This document shows, in pieces, positions 16,801-25,200 of a stretch of DNA of 52,983 nt; positions within the stretch are counted from its first letter, which is position 1, and each line of letters begins with the position of its first letter. The notes below the pieces were generated by a model that did not search any database, was not told the origin of the DNA, and saw only the letters and a program-made list of their open reading frames with translations. A program made the translations under genes and the position numbers. This stretch comes from an uncultured Flavobacteriaceae bacterium (GTDB lineage Bacteria > Bacteroidota > Bacteroidia > Flavobacteriales > Flavobacteriaceae), in the NCBI GenBank assembly GCA_905479475.1, contig CAJQMT010000036.1, positions 1 to 52,983 on the forward strand, written 5' to 3'.

Positions 16801-18625
16801 TCGGATACATTTCAATTCCGTAGGAAGCCGTAATATCGGCCGTCCAGAAAGTACCATTGTCATAGGAATTCCCCCAAACTCTGGAAACCATTCCGTATTG
16901 TTGGTTGTCTTTAAAATTTCGTTCGTGCATGTCAAACCAATACTCCTCAACTGCCGATTGTTCTGTGGTATATAAATACACACCCAAGTCGCGAATTTCG
17001 TCGTTTCCTGTGATAGCACCCCAATGAATCAAAGAAGAGTTGAATTGCATACTTTCTGAGGTTGATTCTTGATCATTTCCTTGTGGAAAGGAAGCAAAAC
17101 CATTGGCCCAGCAATGTCCTGCATAGGGACTAAAGTTTCGTAAAAAAGGAAATTTCGAATCGTCCCTGTTTGGCGAAGCGGCATCTCTTACCAAATAATT
17201 GATAAAATCACCCCATTGGTTTGCCCAGCCTGGTTCAAATTGTTCCATAAAAGCTGCAGCATGTATAAAATAACCCCAATGAAAATGGTGGTCATTGATA
17301 TTGTTGTCTTGGCCATGTCCTGCAGGGTATCCTAACAAGGCTGACCAATTTTGATTGTAGTAGAATAAAAATGCTTTTTCTCCTGACTGATAGGTCAACC
17401 AGTCTTCCAAGCGTTCTTTCACGGTTCCAATCATTTTATCACGAGCTTCGATATCACCTGTTTGATCTGCAATTCGAGCCGTTTGGATCAAACGATTCAT
17501 TACTTGACCTTCGTTGTAAGAATCCGTCCAAGTTGCCAAGCCATCATTTTTTATTTGACTGATTTTATTAGACATGTCTGCGGGACTAAATCCTTCACTG
17601 TAATTTGCCAAATAAGGCATGGTTGGTAAAATACCGCTGTAAGTATTTACGACAGAAAAGGCATTGCCATCCAAGGTTTTTATTTCACCTCTTACAGAAT
17701 TATAGTTGTGCTCTTGAGGGCTTGCCGAAGTTGTTGATAAATTACTCCATTGGTGTGGCAACAATCCTAACAACATATTGGCATGACTCCCCTCTTTTAC
17801 TTCAGTAGTCACAGTGAAATCGGTTTGAACAACTCCATTATTTTCATTGTAAGACCAGTCCGTTTCTGTGTTTGCAGGAAACACATAGGCATATTTTTTG
17901 TACTCATTGGCAATTGCTGTTACAGAACCTCCTTCTAAAGGAAGCATTGCCATAGACCAATAAGTTTTGTTGTTCAATGAGGAAGTGTACGTGTTTCCAG
18001 ATTTTGTCCAAGTACTACCTACAGGTGCATAAAACACAAAATCAGCCCCATGACTGGCATTTTCAACAATGAGTAACTCCGCCGCAATAGTCGCGTTTCC
18101 TGAATTGATTTGAATAGCTACTTGGTCGTCGCTTTCTTTTTCAAAATATAAAAAAGGCATCGCGATTCCTGATGTCACCGTCATTTCCTCCGAACTATCT
18201 TTCCAATTCATGCTTACCGTCCAATCCGAATAATCAGACACGGTTGTTTTTGACGTGCTCAAACCAGTCAATCCCACTTTTATCGGCTGTGAATCTCCGA
18301 TTACACCCCAAGGAATGTAGGTTACAATAAGCCCTGTATTGGTTGTTTTTAGGGTCATTGGGTAATTGAATAAATTGTCAGCGTGGTCTTCTTTTACTAC
18401 TTTAGACCACCAGTCGTTTGTAGGCACAGGTTTTCCCTGAGCATTTCCACTTAACTGTGGACTTCCAGAAGGGAATCCATTTCTTCCGGCCTCATCGGTA
18501 CCAGGAAAATTTGTTGTGTAGCTTCCATTCCCAACAGACACAGTTTGTGCACTGCTAGAAAATGACAACAATAATAGGAATATTGAAACACAGAGTTTCA
18601 AAATAAATGTTCTTACAGATTTCAT
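13826..18625 (-). CDS. Secreted multidomain GH81 endo-beta-1,3-glucanase with T9SS sorting domain
   Basis: A 1599-residue secreted enzyme. Signal peptide 1-26 (ends SSSAQ); GH81 catalytic region about 35-735, starting NFPGTDEAGRNGFPSG and carrying the family motif GNDQESTSES near 515-525 with the presumed catalytic Glu residues; Ig-like domain about 775-838; CBM6-like module about 845-1000 (EIAYVD, GWISSGEWVEYTINV); PKD/K319-like domain about 1010-1095; Ig-like domain 1105-1193; a further beta-rich module to 1295; Ca-binding thrombospondin type 3 repeats about 1300-1360 (DSDGDGVIDKEDTCP); T9SS type A sorting domain from about 1520 (IGVYPNPTKGSVEI). GH81 enzymes cut beta-1,3-glucans such as laminarin. 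The domain order implies a cell-surface or released enzyme. Operonic with the FN3 lipoprotein. Confidence 0.92.
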   Translation of the reverse strand: MKSVRTFILKLCVSIFLLLLSFSSSAQTVSVGNGSYTTNFPGTDEAGRNGFPSGSPQLSGNAQGKPVPTNDWWSKVVKEDHADNLFNYPMTLKTTNTGLIVTYIPWGVIGDSQPIKVGLTGLSTSKTTVSDYSDWTVSMNWKDSSEEMTVTSGIAMPFLYFEKESDDQVAIQINSGNATIAAELLIVENASHGADFVFYAPVGSTWTKSGNTYTSSLNNKTYWSMAMLPLEGGSVTAIANEYKKYAYVFPANTETDWSYNENNGVVQTDFTVTTEVKEGSHANMLLGLLPHQWSNLSTTSASPQEHNYNSVRGEIKTLDGNAFSVVNTYSGILPTMPYLANYSEGFSPADMSNKISQIKNDGLATWTDSYNEGQVMNRLIQTARIADQTGDIEARDKMIGTVKERLEDWLTYQSGEKAFLFYYNQNWSALLGYPAGHGQDNNINDHHFHWGYFIHAAAFMEQFEPGWANQWGDFINYLVRDAASPNRDDSKFPFLRNFSPYAGHCWANGFASFPQGNDQESTSESMQFNSSLIHWGAITGNDEIRDLGVYLYTTEQSAVEEYWFDMHERNFKDNQQYGMVSRVWGNSYDNGTFWTADITASYGIEMYPIHGGSLYLGQNQAYLQKIWGELQSNTGILSTSDTNPNLWHDTFWKYLSFLDPERAIELYNSYPDRVMKFGVSDAQTYHWLHAMNALGKLKPEITANYPITAVFEKDGENTYVVHNYSNTARTVTFSDGFELTVDAYKMATNKDTDVNGVLTTDFQQAYTNGSVNLFVEPIGSDITKIEFYKGSTLLGEDTSAPYQIKAASLSLGTHGMSAKVYSGDRFNVTNTVTVRVGEQIPYSGSPIAIPGTFEAGHYDKFEGGKGQEIAYVDLSTHNEGDFRTEEAVDSETVNGQGATIGWISSGEWVEYTINVANAGNYDLTFNYASANASGGGPFFLEVDGKKISDAISVSRTSTQNWSTFRTRTVSNIPFNKGKQVLRIGFDHGEFNLGKLTFAYAGSLGYEPPFADAGENVTVVLPETTASLDGTASTGPDNQTLSYTWEQVYGPSAISLSDTNSPTPSISNLEKGVYKFSLTVGYDSYTSLSDVLVIVSENGNTEPAVVINTPYNNSVYREGTSIPITATASDLDGQVTRVEFFDGETKLGEDTSAPYSFDWTGASAGNHTLSAKVTDDNGATSLSDVINVRVDEVKICTETSKQAQQGSLSKGVTATFETIGENVSISFELLDTDKPGLVAYLWKKSPFEESQMDFVSGRTFSKTIAGVTTGETIQYAVKFAYAGGLVASKYFSYVVGDGCEPADSDGDGVIDKEDTCPNSPTNSAVNSNGCADSQLDDDNDGVSNELDECPNTPSNTFVDAVGCVSNNGFSLDANNFTIEVNGETCINKSNGSVSISALEDYNYIAKLGDASYPFVNKNVSMENLEAGDYELCIEVVGQNYQQCYSLEIESGVNIAAKSTETIKSASIEIEEGTAPFDVYINGKKVFSTENKSFSTPIKNGDVLEVYTDVACEGVFQKTIDLYADIGVYPNPTKGSVEIRLPNSEEEILFEVFTVYSQLVSTVKKAIADGKTQLDLSSYPAGIYFIRIHLDKAIALKIIKQ

Positions 18626-18660
18626 GTAATTTTTTTTTAGTTTGATAAAGTTTAGAATAT

Positions 18661-18668
18661 CAAATTTA
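18661..18668 (-). promoter_or_regulatory. -7 promoter element of the GH81 operon
   Basis: On the minus strand reads TAAATTTG (TAnnTTTG), 35 nt upstream of the GH81 ATG at 18625. A CAAA on the plus strand at 18691-18694 (TTTG on minus) may be the -33 element, though the spacing is a little long. Confidence 0.5.
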
Positions 18669-19055
18669 GTTTTTTGCTTCCGTAAAGTATCAAAAAAAAA
18701 CTATACAAATACCAAACATATAATTATTTCCATGAAATAAGTTTTAGAATGTAGTTTTTGATCATTAAAAGCCGTTTTTTTGGTGATTTTAAAGAGAAAA
18801 CATACATAATTGGGCTCTTTTTGACAAAAAAAGTATTTTAAATAAATCTCAATGTAGTGGTAATGTTAAATAAAAAATAGCGTTTTGATTGCATTGGCAA
18901 GTGTGTGTTGTGAAAATTCTTTTGTTATTATTGCTTTTTTTCGAGTTTAAAAATGTTTGGTATATCTATTGTTTTGGGATTGTATCTTTGATAGAAAAAT
19001 GTACAAGCAATTATTCTACTGTTTGTTCGTGGAATTTTAATTTCTAAAATATGGC
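18669..19055. other. Gene-free AT-rich region upstream of GH81
   Basis: About 390 nt without a credible reading frame between the GH81 promoter and the accA terminator. It is rich in T and A runs. I see no tRNA, repeat or clear operator, but its length ahead of an inducible-type glucanase leaves room for regulator binding. Confidence 0.5.
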
Positions 19056-19086
19056 AAAAAAAAAGGTTGTCCAACCTTGGACAACC
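19056..19086 (-). terminator. Intrinsic terminator of accA
   Basis: GGTTGTCCA / TGGACAACC hairpin (19065-19086, up to 10 bp with a tight loop), followed on the minus strand by nine T (plus-strand A9 at 19056-19064). It starts 26 nt after the accA stop; the strongest intrinsic terminator in the window. Confidence 0.85.
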
Positions 19087-19111
19087 TCTGTAACTCTATT
19101 TCTTAAGATAT

Positions 19112-20068
19112 TTACGATTCTTTGTATACACCCATGTTTTCATATTTATGCATTCTTGCTTCGATCATCTTCTCCAAGGGCATGCCGCGCAAGGCTTTCA
19201 ATTCATCCACAACTGTTTTTCGAACGATTTCAAAAGTGGCTTCTCTATCTGAATGTGCACCTCCCAATGGTTCGCGTATCACGCCGTCCACTAAATTGAG
19301 TCCTTCCATGTCTTTCGATGTCAGTTTCAAAGCAGAGGCTGCTTCTATTTTGTAATCCCAACTTCTCCATAAAATAGAGGAACAGTTTTCAGGTGAAATC
19401 ACAGAATACCAGGAATTTTCCATCATCATCACACGGTCTCCGACACCAATACCCAAGGCACCTCCTGAGGCGCCTTCCCCAATAATAATGGTAATGATCG
19501 GCACTTTTAAAACACACATTTCAAAAATATTACGTGCAATGGCCTCTCCTTGTCCTCGCTCTTCTGCTTCTAAACCTGGATAGGCTCCTGGGGTATCGAC
19601 AAATGTCAATACAGGAATATCAAACTTTTCGGCCATACGCATCAAACGCAAGGCTTTTCGATATCCTTCTGGATTCGCCATTCCAAAGTTTCGGTATTGT
19701 CGCGTTTTTGTATTGTAACCTTTCTGTTGGCCAATAAACATAAAAGATTGATCTCCGATTTTACCAAGTCCACCAATAATGGCCTTGTCGTCTTTAACAC
19801 TTCTATCTCCGTGTAATTCTATAAAGGTATCTCCCGCCAAGGCTTTTACATAGTCCAGTGTATAAGGCCTGTTCGGGTGTCTTGATAATTGTACACGTTG
19901 CCAAGGATTTAGGTTTTCGTATATGTTTTTCTTCGTTTCTTCTAATTTCTTAGTTAAATTTTGGCAAGTCTCAGTAACATCAACTTCGCTTTCTTCTCCT
20001 ATCTGTTGACATTTGTTCAATTGGTCTTCCAATTCTTTGATAGGCAATTCAAAATCTAAATATTCCAT
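19112..20068 (-). CDS. accA: Acetyl-CoA carboxylase carboxyltransferase subunit alpha
   Basis: A 318-residue cytoplasmic subunit that, with AccD, transfers the carboxyl group from biotin to acetyl-CoA, giving malonyl-CoA for fatty-acid synthesis. Recognised by the N-terminal helix pair, [77 protein letters not shown] and [14 protein letters not shown], in family order and length. It has its own promoter (20092-20099) and a strong terminator, so it is probably monocistronic. Confidence 0.96.
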   Translation of the reverse strand: MEYLDFELPIKELEDQLNKCQQIGEESEVDVTETCQNLTKKLEETKKNIYENLNPWQRVQLSRHPNRPYTLDYVKALAGDTFIELHGDRSVKDDKAIIGGLGKIGDQSFMFIGQQKGYNTKTRQYRNFGMANPEGYRKALRLMRMAEKFDIPVLTFVDTPGAYPGLEAEERGQGEAIARNIFEMCVLKVPIITIIIGEGASGGALGIGVGDRVMMMENSWYSVISPENCSSILWRSWDYKIEAASALKLTSKDMEGLNLVDGVIREPLGGAHSDREATFEIVRKTVVDELKALRGMPLEKMIEARMHKYENMGVYKES

Positions 20069-20091
20069 AATCTATTTCATTTATAAGGGTA

Positions 20092-20099
20092 CAAATATA
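20092..20099 (-). promoter_or_regulatory. -7 promoter element of accA
   Basis: On the minus strand reads TATATTTG (TAnnTTTG), 23 nt before the accA ATG at 20068 and just after the stop of the LptF/LptG-type gene. Confidence 0.55.
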
Positions 20100-20130
20100 C
20101 TAACTTCGAGAACGTATCAAATCAATTCTT

Positions 20131-21219
20131 TTATTTTTTTGACTGGAAGTATAGATAAAGTCCAAGAACCCCAAACATGAAGTTTGGCATCCAAACCATG
20201 AGAACGGTGTTATTCCCCGCAACAGCCCCCAATACTTCTGATATTTTCATAAAAAAAACATACAAAAACATCAATCCAATACCTACGGCCATATTGACTC
20301 CTACACCCCCTCTTTTTTTTCGAAAAGCCAAGCAAACAGCTATCATCGTCAAAATAAATGACGAAAGGGGTAAGCTCGTTCTTTTGTACAGTTCTACTTC
20401 ATAGGCGTTTAAGTTTTTGACGCCTCTTTGTTTGGAGGTTTGAATGAAACGGTACAATTCTCCTGATGGCATTTCTTTGGATAAGTAGTCGACGTATAAA
20501 AAATCTTTGGGGGAAAAATCAAAGATGGTGTCGAATTTCTTTCCATTTTGGATGTTATCATACTTGTCAAATATTCTTCTTTTGGTGAATTTGGATAAAG
20601 TAAAAGTACTGTCTCTTTGGTTCCATTTCACTTCGTCTGCTGTTAGTCGATATTTTAATTTCAATCCATCGTATTCTTCGTAGGAGAAATCGTACCCTCG
20701 ATTTGTTCTCAATCCAAAATTTTGCACATAGACAAATCGACCTTCTCCCAACCTCATACTAAACTCTTTCACATAAGATTGTTGTGAATTTTTTTTCTTC
20801 TTGAGGTATTTTTTCTCAAACTTCGTAAGTGTTTTGTTTCCTCTAGGCACAACAAAATGATTCATTCCCAACGCAAATATCGTTACGATGGTTGCACCGA
20901 TCATGTAAGGTCTTAAAAACCTTGTAAAGGAAATACTAGCACTATTTATAGCAATAATTTCAGTATTGTTCGAAAGTTTTGATGTGAAAAATATCACGGC
21001 AATGAACAAAGCCAACGGCATAAATGTATTGGCATAGTATATGGTGAAGTTGACATAATAGTCTTCAATAATCTCCCCTAGTGATAAATTTGTATGACGT
21101 AAAAATTTATCGATCTTTTCAGAGACATCAATCGCGATCGCGATTGGAATCAAGATAAATAGGGTAAACACAAAAGACCCTAAGTATTTTTTTAGTATGT
21201 ATTTGTCTAAAATTCTCAA
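20131..21219 (-). CDS. LptF/LptG-family LPS-export permease
   Basis: A 362-residue inner-membrane protein with the YjgP/YjgQ layout: three N-terminal helices (starting MRILDKYILKKYLGSFVFTLFILIPI), a periplasmic beta-jellyroll of roughly 150 residues rich in Y, F and K, and three C-terminal helices ending near GVLGLYLYFQSKK. LptF/G pair with the LptB ATPase to lift LPS toward the outer membrane. The TSKLSNNTEIIAINSASISFTRF loop is typical of the coupling helix contacting LptB. Whether it is LptF or LptG cannot be decided here. It follows tgt after 29 nt and is probably co-transcribed with it. Confidence 0.88.
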   Translation of the reverse strand: MRILDKYILKKYLGSFVFTLFILIPIAIAIDVSEKIDKFLRHTNLSLGEIIEDYYVNFTIYYANTFMPLALFIAVIFFTSKLSNNTEIIAINSASISFTRFLRPYMIGATIVTIFALGMNHFVVPRGNKTLTKFEKKYLKKKKNSQQSYVKEFSMRLGEGRFVYVQNFGLRTNRGYDFSYEEYDGLKLKYRLTADEVKWNQRDSTFTLSKFTKRRIFDKYDNIQNGKKFDTIFDFSPKDFLYVDYLSKEMPSGELYRFIQTSKQRGVKNLNAYEVELYKRTSLPLSSFILTMIAVCLAFRKKRGGVGVNMAVGIGLMFLYVFFMKISEVLGAVAGNNTVLMVWMPNFMFGVLGLYLYFQSKK

Positions 21220-21248
21220 TTTATTGGTTTAAATTATAAAAACGGGGT

Positions 21249-22379
21249 TTACAATCGATTGGCCATTTGTTTGACCATCTTGTTTTTCCAATCTGCAAAA
21301 TCTCCTGCTAAAATATGTTTTCTTGCTTCTCTCGTTAGCCATAAATAAAAACCTAAGTTATGAATGGTCGCTATTTGTTTCCCCAACATTTCATTCGAAG
21401 CAAACAAATGCCTTAGGTACGCTTTTGAATAAGCTGTATCGACCCAAGTAATATTCATGTCGTCTATCGGCGAAAAGTCGTCTTCCCATTTTTTATTTTT
21501 AATATTGATACTTCCTTCAGAAGTAAACAACATTCCGTTTCGTGCATTTCTTGTAGGCATCACGCAATCAAACATATCTACTCCCAAAGCTATGTTTTCC
21601 AAAATATTGATAGGTGTCCCCACACCCATTAAATAGCGCGGTTTGTCTTCAGGTAGGACGCTACAAACCACATCGGTCATCGCATACATTTCTTCAGCAG
21701 GTTCTCCTACAGAGAGTCCTCCAATAGCATTTCCTTCAGCACCCACACTTGCAATATACTCTGCGGACTGTTTTCTCAAATCTTTATAGGTGCTTCCTTG
21801 AACTATGGGAAAAAACGTTTGACTGTACCCGTATTTGTAAGGTAATTTTTCCAAATGATTCATACAACGATCCAACCAGCGGTGTGTCATGTGCATAGAT
21901 CTTCTCGCATATTTAAAATCGCACGGATACGGTGTGCATTCGTCAAATGCCATGATAATATCCGCCCCTATCGTTCGTTGAACTTCCATGACGTTTTCGG
22001 GTGAAAAAAAGTGCATAGATCCATCTATATGACTCTTAAAATTGACTCCCGCTTCTTTTATTTTTCGTCTTCCAGAAAGTGAATATACTTGATAACCGCC
22101 ACTATCTGTCAAAATAGGCCGGTCCCAATTCATAAATTTATGAAGTCCACCTGCTTTTTCTAAAATGGGTGTTTTAGGACGCAGATACAAGTGATAGGTG
22201 TTTCCGAGAATAATATCAGGATTGATCTCTTCTTTGAGTTCTCTTTGATGAACACCTTTGACGGTTCCCATCGTCCCGACAGGCATAAATATGGGGGTTT
22301 CTATAACACCATGATCAGTAGTCATGACTCCTGCCCTGGCCTTGCTTTGTGGATCTTTCGATTTTATTTCAAACTTCAT
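21249..22379 (-). CDS. tgt: Queuine tRNA-ribosyltransferase (tRNA-guanine transglycosylase)
   Basis: A 376-residue TIM-barrel enzyme that exchanges guanine-34 of certain tRNAs for the queuosine precursor. Motifs: NTYHLYLRP, ILTDSGGYQVYSLSGRRKI (base-binding Asp), MAFDECTPYP, GGLSVGEP, and MFDCVMPTRNARNG with the nucleophilic Asp. The zinc-site region, CxCxxC in classical bacterial enzymes, reads MNITWVDTAYSKAYLRHL here with no cysteines; only the IHNLGFY His remains. I recall the same loss in other Bacteroidota enzymes. The start is ATG 22379, because an in-frame ATG at 22388 lies inside the -7 element. queE and folE of the same pathway are 8-9 kb away. Confidence 0.94.
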   Translation of the reverse strand: MKFEIKSKDPQSKARAGVMTTDHGVIETPIFMPVGTMGTVKGVHQRELKEEINPDIILGNTYHLYLRPKTPILEKAGGLHKFMNWDRPILTDSGGYQVYSLSGRRKIKEAGVNFKSHIDGSMHFFSPENVMEVQRTIGADIIMAFDECTPYPCDFKYARRSMHMTHRWLDRCMNHLEKLPYKYGYSQTFFPIVQGSTYKDLRKQSAEYIASVGAEGNAIGGLSVGEPAEEMYAMTDVVCSVLPEDKPRYLMGVGTPINILENIALGVDMFDCVMPTRNARNGMLFTSEGSINIKNKKWEDDFSPIDDMNITWVDTAYSKAYLRHLFASNEMLGKQIATIHNLGFYLWLTREARKHILAGDFADWKNKMVKQMANRL

Positions 22380-22385
22380 AGTGGG

Positions 22386-22393
22386 CAAAGATA
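22386..22393 (-). promoter_or_regulatory. -7 promoter element of tgt
   Basis: On the minus strand reads TATCTTTG (TAnnTTTG) and ends 6 nt before the ATG at 22379, implying a very short or absent 5' leader. Confidence 0.55.
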
Positions 22394-22505
22394 ATCGAAA
22401 GTCTTCTAGTCTGAAAGGGATTTTAAAAACATTCAGTTTTTATTGAGAGCTTTGAATTTTGATCCAATTTTAATTAAAATAGCACGCCTGTATTGATTTA
22501 TTTAA

Positions 22506-22513
22506 TAGCTTTG
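22506..22513 (+). promoter_or_regulatory. -7 promoter element of hemJ-like gene
   Basis: Reads TAGCTTTG, an exact TAnnTTTG match 36 nt before the ATG at 22550. It lies inside the longer TTG-initiated frame (from 22493), which argues for the shorter start. Confidence 0.5.
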
Positions 22514-22549
22514 TTAGGAATAATTTTTGCGATCACTAATCCATTCAGA

Positions 22550-23131
22550 ATGCATTATTTATATTACATCAAAGCTTTGCATATTATTTTTGTAATCACA
22601 TGGTTTGCGGGGCTTTTCTACATTGTACGTTTGTTTGTTTACCATGTAGAAGCAGAAAAAAAAGAGGAACCTGCAAAGCGTATTTTACAAAATCAATACA
22701 AAATCATGAGTAAGAGGTTGTGGTATATCATCACCTGGCCTTCTGCTATATTGGCAAGTTTTTTTGCATTTGTAATGCTTTATTTATTGCCAGAATTTTT
22801 AACGCAACCTTGGATGTGGATCAAACTTTCCTTTGTTTTTTTGTTGTATTTGTACCAATGGGGTTGCCAGATTATTTATCGCCAACTTCAAAATGACATT
22901 GTAAAATACAGCGCTTCTCAATTGAGAATTTGGAATGAAGGAGCTACCATCATTCTTTTTTCTGTGGTGTTTTTGGTAGAGTTACAAAATGGAATCAATT
23001 GGATATGGGGACTCTGCGGTCTTTTTATATTTGCTTTTGTATTACTCTTTTTTATCAAATTATATAAAAGAACAAGGGCTAAAAAAAACTGGGACACTTC
23101 CGGAAAAGAATCTAATTCGTCAAGCCAATAA
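22550..23131 (+). CDS. hemJ: CopD/HemJ-family membrane protein (protoporphyrinogen IX oxidase-like)
   Basis: A 193-residue membrane protein with four or five helices. The HemJ signature is clear: YIKALHIIFVITWFAGLFYIVRLFVYH at the N-terminus (conserved His at residue 11 and the terminal His), then KIMSKRLWYIITWPSA. HemJ oxidises protoporphyrinogen IX in haem synthesis; annotation pipelines often call it CopD family. The ATG at 22550 is chosen over the TTG at 22493 because of the promoter element at 22506-22513 and the match to HemJ starts. Its last 20 nt overlap the 3' end of the convergent glycosyltransferase gene. The tail is polar (ESNSSSQ). Confidence 0.8.
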   Translation: MHYLYYIKALHIIFVITWFAGLFYIVRLFVYHVEAEKKEEPAKRILQNQYKIMSKRLWYIITWPSAILASFFAFVMLYLLPEFLTQPWMWIKLSFVFLLYLYQWGCQIIYRQLQNDIVKYSASQLRIWNEGATIILFSVVFLVELQNGINWIWGLCGLFIFAFVLLFFIKLYKRTRAKKNWDTSGKESNSSSQ

Positions 23132-24251
23132 TTTCACCCCTTCCATCTGAGGAATTGCTTCCAATAACAAAGTTTTTCCCTTTCGGGTGAATTTTGTAAA
23201 TACATTCTTTTAAAGATATGAGTGTCATCATATTGATGATGTCTTCATAGGATAAGTAACCTTCGTCGAACCAAACCTCTTTAAAATCGTTTTTTTCTAC
23301 ATAGGTTTTTATTTGGTTGTAGGATTTAAACTTTGCGAATTTCAAGGTTCTTTTCATTTGTTTTTCCAAAGATATTTTTCGCTTCCCAACGTACAACACG
23401 CGTTTCCGTTTCTCCAAAACAATTGGCGTATCGGTCAGTTGAATATATTTTATAAAAAACCACAACTTGCTACCCAATTTCATCAAAAGTTTGCTTGCAA
23501 TGTTAATATTGAAGTGTTTTTTGTAAAAAATTTCCATCGCTCCATGGAAATACTTGAGATACCGAACATCTTTACGAGTTGATTCTCCTTTGAAGTGAAT
23601 GATTTTTGTTTCTCCGCAATAATAATTCTGGTATCCCTTTTTAAAAAGTCTGTAGCTCAAATCTATGTCCTCGCCGTACATAAAATAATCTTCGTCAAAA
23701 CCATCAATCTTTTGATACACTTCCTTTTTCAACAACATAAAAGCACCGACGAGTATTTCAATTTTCCCGTTATCGTCTTTGTCTAAACCCTTGTTGTAAT
23801 AGGTTCCTTTTTTAGCATTACCTGTCAATTTAAAGAAAGTTCCTTTCAATGATGGAATTCCTCTTTTACTCTCTGGCAAAAACGCTCCCGCTCCGTCAAC
23901 CAATTGCGTTCCAAGAGCTCCTAAGTTTTTCTTTTGATCGGCAAAGTCCAAAATTTTTTCAAAAGTAGTTTCTGAAACAACCGTATCTGGATTTAAAATC
24001 AAAACGTACTCCCCTTTAGCTTTTGCAACTCCTTGATTGTTGGCTTTGGAAAAACCTACATTTTCCGTATTCTTAATTAATTGTACATCAGGATAATTTT
24101 GTGCCAACATTTCACAACTTCCGTCGGAAGACACATTGTCCACTACAATGATTTCTGACGCAATGTTCTTAGAAGCTTTCTGCACACTCAACAAACAGAG
24201 CTCTAGGAAATAGCGGACATTATAATTGACAATGATAATGGATAATTTCAT
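23112..24251 (-). CDS. GT2-family glycosyltransferase
   Basis: A 379-residue GT-A glycosyltransferase. The nucleotide-sugar domain opens with MKLSIIIVNYNVRYFLELCL, has VVDNVSSDGS, NTENVGFSKANNQG, the metal-site segment YVLILNPDTVV and an acceptor-side segment FDEDYFMYGEDIDLSYRLFKKGY, as in rhamnosyltransferase-like GT2 proteins. A 100-residue C-terminal region follows. It probably adds a sugar to a cell-surface polysaccharide or glycolipid, but acceptor and sugar are unknown and no other surface-polysaccharide genes adjoin it. Convergent with hemJ (20-nt overlap). Confidence 0.87.
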   Translation of the reverse strand: MKLSIIIVNYNVRYFLELCLLSVQKASKNIASEIIVVDNVSSDGSCEMLAQNYPDVQLIKNTENVGFSKANNQGVAKAKGEYVLILNPDTVVSETTFEKILDFADQKKNLGALGTQLVDGAGAFLPESKRGIPSLKGTFFKLTGNAKKGTYYNKGLDKDDNGKIEILVGAFMLLKKEVYQKIDGFDEDYFMYGEDIDLSYRLFKKGYQNYYCGETKIIHFKGESTRKDVRYLKYFHGAMEIFYKKHFNINIASKLLMKLGSKLWFFIKYIQLTDTPIVLEKRKRVLYVGKRKISLEKQMKRTLKFAKFKSYNQIKTYVEKNDFKEVWFDEGYLSYEDIINMMTLISLKECIYKIHPKGKNFVIGSNSSDGRGEIIGLTN

Positions 24252-24324
24252 GTATGGGCTTTTCTAATAGATGTAATAGCAACAAAATAAAACGACATGT
24301 TCTTTGTATATTGTATTTCTTAAG

Positions 24325-24942
24325 TTAAAGTTTCAATGATTTTTCAAAAGGAATGCGATTGGAAATACTCCTTCCCAAAGTTACTTCGTCTGTGTATTGC
24401 AACTCGTCTCCTACTGAAATACCTCTTGCAATTGTAGAAATAGTAACTTTTTCGTTTTGTAGTTGTTTGTAAATGTAAAAATTAGTGGTATCCCCTTCCA
24501 TCGTTGAGCTCAATGCTAGAATCAATTCTTTTACGGTGCCCTGTTTAACTTTTTCAATCAAACTATCAATAGTTAAATTGTGTGGCCCAACCCCCTCCAT
24601 CGGTGATATTTTACCTCCTAAGACGTGGTACAGACCTTTGTACTGTACTGTGTTTTCAATCGCCATGACATCTCGTATATCTTCCACAACACAAACTACT
24701 TCAGTGCTACGTTTAGGGCTTGCACAAATTTCGCACAAGTCCGTGTCAGAAATATTATGACAGCTTTTGCACAACTTCACCTCTTCTACCAAATTGTTCA
24801 AGGCATTGGTCAAATGCCCTGTGTGGCTTTTGGGTCTTTTTAGCAAATGTAAAACCAACCGCAAGGCTGTCTGCTTTCCAATGCCGGGAAGATTGGAAAC
24901 TTCATTGACGGCACTTTCTAATAGTTTTGAGGAAAAATTCAT
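24325..24942 (-). CDS. recR: Recombination mediator protein RecR
   Basis: A 205-residue protein that, with RecO and RecF, loads RecA at gaps. It has the N-terminal HhH region ([17 protein letters not shown]), a C4 zinc finger (CKSC ... CEIC) and a Toprim domain opening [15 protein letters not shown], followed by [16 protein letters not shown] and the Walker-like [24 protein letters not shown]. Complete and of normal length. A -7 element ends 4 nt before its ATG. Confidence 0.96.
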   Translation of the reverse strand: MNFSSKLLESAVNEVSNLPGIGKQTALRLVLHLLKRPKSHTGHLTNALNNLVEEVKLCKSCHNISDTDLCEICASPKRSTEVVCVVEDIRDVMAIENTVQYKGLYHVLGGKISPMEGVGPHNLTIDSLIEKVKQGTVKELILALSSTMEGDTTNFYIYKQLQNEKVTISTIARGISVGDELQYTDEVTLGRSISNRIPFEKSLKL

Positions 24943-24946
24943 AGCA

Positions 24947-24954
24947 CAAATGTA
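24947..24954 (-). promoter_or_regulatory. -7 promoter element of recR
   Basis: On the minus strand reads TACATTTG (TAnnTTTG), ending 4 nt from the recR ATG at 24942: a leaderless-type arrangement. Confidence 0.5.
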
Positions 24955-25200
24955 ACAATAATGTCAGTTTTATTTCCTGTGTTTTTTTTATTTTTGATTA
25001 CGAGGTCTATTTGACTTCAGAACGCTGAAAATCAGTATTTTATTTGTTTTAAATGCGAAATATACAGCACAACAAGAGTCGCATGCAGGATTGTAATTTG
25101 ATTTGTTGTGATGCTAATTATTTGAGATTTCTTGAGAACTTGACCGCAATTAAAATTGTTTCTTTGTTTATTTGTGTATTCACTTTTATTTTAAAACCTT

